From Chlamydiota bacterium (GTDB lineage: Bacteria; Chlamydiota; Chlamydiia; Chlamydiales; JAJFMK01), in assembly GCA_021772215.1 (NCBI GenBank), contig JAJFMK010000195.1:1-6674 (forward strand): 6,674 nt of DNA, in the 5' to 3' direction. Numbering within the stretch: the stretch's first letter is position 1; each line of letters opens with the position of its first letter. This document shows positions 4,917-6,674 of this stretch, in pieces. A program made the translations under genes and the position numbers. Below the pieces are notes generated by a model, which ran no database searches, was not told where the DNA came from, and saw nothing but the letters and a program-made list of their open reading frames with translations.

Positions 4917-6668
4917 TTGGAGAGCAGTATTTCAGCGCTATTAAAGCGACTTGTCACCGAGCATCGTAGAATCTTTTTTTTAGGCTTGATGCAGCTCTTT
5001 TTGGGAAACCTCTTCTATCTAGCTGTCCCCCTTCTTTTCAAGCAGGCCGTCCAGATCTTTAACGAGGGTCTATCACCCGACAAGTCATTGATTCAGCTTC
5101 TTCTCTGGAGTCTCCTCCTCCTGATGCTAACCCTCTTTTCTGCCATCTTTAAATACTTCTCGAGAAAGAGCTTTTTGGTTCTTAGCCTATCGGAAGAGAG
5201 GAGGGTAAAGCAGAGACTCTTTGAGAAGATCCAGACCTTTTCCGAAAAATTTTACGACCAATATAGCGTTGGCGAGCTGATGAATCTGATGACACAGGAC
5301 ATGCAGCTCTTCCGCGACATGCTACGCATCGGTATCTACGCCCCCTTAAACCTCTTAACTCTTGTCATCCCTACGCTTTTGACTCTCGCCTGGATCTCGG
5401 GGACATTGACGATGCTGGCGATCATCCCACTTTTTTTCGTTCCTTTCATAATGTGGAATGTGATGCGCTGGATCTACCGACTCACCGTCTCTCGTCAGGA
5501 GGCATTAGGAGAGATCAGCCGCTTTACCCATGAGAGCTTCACCGGCATCCGCCTCGTCAAAGCTTATGGCAATGAGACTGGCTTTGTCTCTCATTTAAAG
5601 AAGCTAGCTCAAAAACTCTACAGCGCCTCACTGCGTTTAAACACCCTAGAGAGCAGCTTCTTTCCCGTCGTCGTCACCGTCACGAGGCTTGTGACAATTG
5701 CTCTTGTTGTCACCTCAGCTTTTATTATTGCCTTTGACCTCCAGCTCTTTGATACCAGCAGCTTTCTCTCCTTTATGTGGCTCCAATCCTATCTTCTCTT
5801 CCCCATCCTCATCTTCGGTTGGGCTCTGCCTCTCATCCAGAAGGGAAAGGCGTCATACGATCGCCTCGTAAAAGTTTATGAGTGGCGCGATCCGATCCAA
5901 AATGGTGGTGAAAGCGATCTAAAAATTCTAAGGGCGCCACAGATCTCCTTAAACAACCTCAGCTTCTCCTACACGCCCGGCGAAGAGGTGTTAAAAAAAC
6001 TCAACGCCACATTTACTGGGGGCGAGATGATCGGCATCACAGGCCCCTTAGCTTCGGGCAAGAGCACCCTTTTAAAACTTCTGCTTCGCAGCTATGAGAC
6101 AGAGAAGGGAGCCATAAAAATTGAGAATATACCCCTGCAAGACTATCCCCTCGAGACGCTCCAGGAGAGCATTGGGTTCGTCGACCAGACGCCCTTTTTC
6201 CTCTCCGATAGCGTCCTGGAAAATATCAAACTAGCCAACAGACAGGCGAGCGTCGAAGAGATTGAACATGCCCTCTTCGAGGCGGAGCTCTTTGAGACGA
6301 TTCAAGCTTTTCCCAGCCAGCATCAAACAGAAATTGGCGAGCGCGGCATCACACTCTCAGGGGGACAGAAGAAGCGCCTCGCCTTAGCGCGCGTCATGAT
6401 GACGAAGCGACCGATCATCTTGCTCGACGATATCTTCTCTGCCCTCGACAGCGAAACCGCCAACCGCCTCTTTAAGCGATTAAAAAGCCGCCTTAAGGGA
6501 CACACCGTCATTATTGTCGACCATAGAGCCTCCCTTTTGGCCGAGCTTGATTGGGTCCTCTACCTCGTTAAAGGTGAGATCTTGGAACAGGGAACTCCTA
6601 AAGAGCTTCTGAAGAGAAAAGAGGGCGCCCTTTCGACGCTCACCAGACTGCAGGAGGCGCTTTCATGA
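4917..6668 (+). CDS. ABC exporter half-transporter, MdlA-like subunit with degenerate Walker B
   Basis: A 583-residue type I ABC exporter half with an N-terminal membrane domain (residues about 15-305, six helices expected) and a C-terminal ATPase. ATPase motifs: Walker A GPLASGKST (376-384), Q-loop Gln424, signature LSGGQ (480-484), Walker B IILLDD (500-505), D-loop SALD, and switch His536. The residue after the Walker B Asp504 is Asp505 instead of the catalytic Glu. The same change is known in one subunit of heterodimeric exporters such as TM287/288 and MdlA, so this subunit probably needs a partner, consistent with an overlapping gene downstream. I use TTG 4917 because the first membrane helix needs the residues before the next Met (residue 25); GGGA ends 7 nt upstream. 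The TTG is two codons past the acyltransferase stop, in the same frame. The substrate is unknown; lipids, peptides or drugs are all possible. Confidence 0.9.
   Translation: MESSISALLKRLVTEHRRIFFLGLMQLFLGNLFYLAVPLLFKQAVQIFNEGLSPDKSLIQLLLWSLLLLMLTLFSAIFKYFSRKSFLVLSLSEERRVKQRLFEKIQTFSEKFYDQYSVGELMNLMTQDMQLFRDMLRIGIYAPLNLLTLVIPTLLTLAWISGTLTMLAIIPLFFVPFIMWNVMRWIYRLTVSRQEALGEISRFTHESFTGIRLVKAYGNETGFVSHLKKLAQKLYSASLRLNTLESSFFPVVVTVTRLVTIALVVTSAFIIAFDLQLFDTSSFLSFMWLQSYLLFPILIFGWALPLIQKGKASYDRLVKVYEWRDPIQNGGESDLKILRAPQISLNNLSFSYTPGEEVLKKLNATFTGGEMIGITGPLASGKSTLLKLLLRSYETEKGAIKIENIPLQDYPLETLQESIGFVDQTPFFLSDSVLENIKLANRQASVEEIEHALFEAELFETIQAFPSQHQTEIGERGITLSGGQKKRLALARVMMTKRPIILLDDIFSALDSETANRLFKRLKSRLKGHTVIIVDHRASLLAELDWVLYLVKGEILEQGTPKELLKRKEGALSTLTRLQEALS
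6652..6657 (+). promoter_or_regulatory. Strong Shine-Dalgarno for the gene cut at the right edge
   Basis: AGGAGG lies 7 nt before the ATG at 6665 and is embedded in the final codons of the ABC transporter. It marks a real downstream start despite only ten bases of that gene being visible. Confidence 0.75.
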
Positions 6669-6674
6669 GAGAGC
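6665..6674 (+). CDS. Start of a downstream gene, probably the partner ABC half-transporter
   Basis: The ATG shares an ATGA with the transporter's stop codon (4-nt overlap), and a full AGGAGG sits 7 nt upstream. Only Met-Arg-Glu is visible before the window ends, so the product cannot be identified by sequence. The neighbouring subunit's degenerate Walker B, the overlap and the MdlA-MdlB-type arrangement make the second subunit of a heterodimeric exporter the most likely content. This is inference. Confidence 0.6.

Noticed and set aside
4911..4919. Stop-codon read-through fusing the acyltransferase and ABC transporter (same frame, TAG AGG TTG)
   Set aside because: Both proteins are full length on their own, and a plausible SD precedes the TTG; nothing in the sequence suggests recoding.
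4974..4981. Run of eight T near the start of the ABC transporter as an internal terminator
   Set aside because: No stable hairpin precedes it; it simply encodes part of a hydrophobic helix.

Overview
The window most likely comes from a member of the phylum Chlamydiota, probably an environmental (amoeba-associated) lineage rather than Chlamydia itself. The main reason is the pairing of an RNase E/G-family ribonuclease with a chloroplast-type glycerol-3-phosphate acyltransferase one base downstream, next to a divergently oriented YceD (DUF177) gene. From memory, C. trachomatis has the same arrangement (yceD-rpmF-plsX pointing away from cafE-plsB). The genus cannot be fixed from the sequence alone.

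Layout. Positions 1-201 (minus) hold the 5' part of a yceD-like gene that runs off the left edge. Positions 239-1303 (minus) hold an SMP-30/gluconolactonase-family protein with a probable signal peptide. A 99-nt divergent spacer follows, with a perfect 16-bp palindrome and a TTGACA-type promoter candidate. Positions 1403-1714 and 1656-1994 (plus) encode a type II toxin-antitoxin pair of the HI1419/HI1420 kind (RelE/HigB-like toxin first, helix-turn-helix antitoxin second). The two genes overlap by 59 nt. Positions 1995-2458 contain no convincing gene but are structured: tandem decamers, a 15-bp palindrome, two tight hairpins, a long antisense open frame, a -10-like box, and a hairpin covering a strong Shine-Dalgarno sequence in front of a nine-codon ORF. 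From 2459 to the right edge runs a tight plus-strand operon: ribonuclease (511 aa), 1-nt gap, acyltransferase (305 aa), 3-nt gap, half-size ABC exporter (583 aa), then a 4-nt ATGA overlap with a further gene cut by the window edge.

How the parts fit. The right-hand operon is core machinery: RNA processing/decay, the first acylation step of phospholipid synthesis, and a probable heterodimeric ABC exporter whose first subunit has Asp in place of the catalytic Walker B Glu. The left-centre block (lactonase-like protein, toxin-antitoxin pair, structured intergenic element) looks like accessory DNA placed between two conserved divergent transcription units. I see no tRNA, rRNA, CRISPR array, intact insertion sequence or strong intrinsic terminator. 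I cannot claim a wholly new system. The points most worth checking are the leader of the ribonuclease gene, the overprinted toxin-antitoxin pair with its palindromic operator, and the possible dispersed repeat at about 1995-2310.
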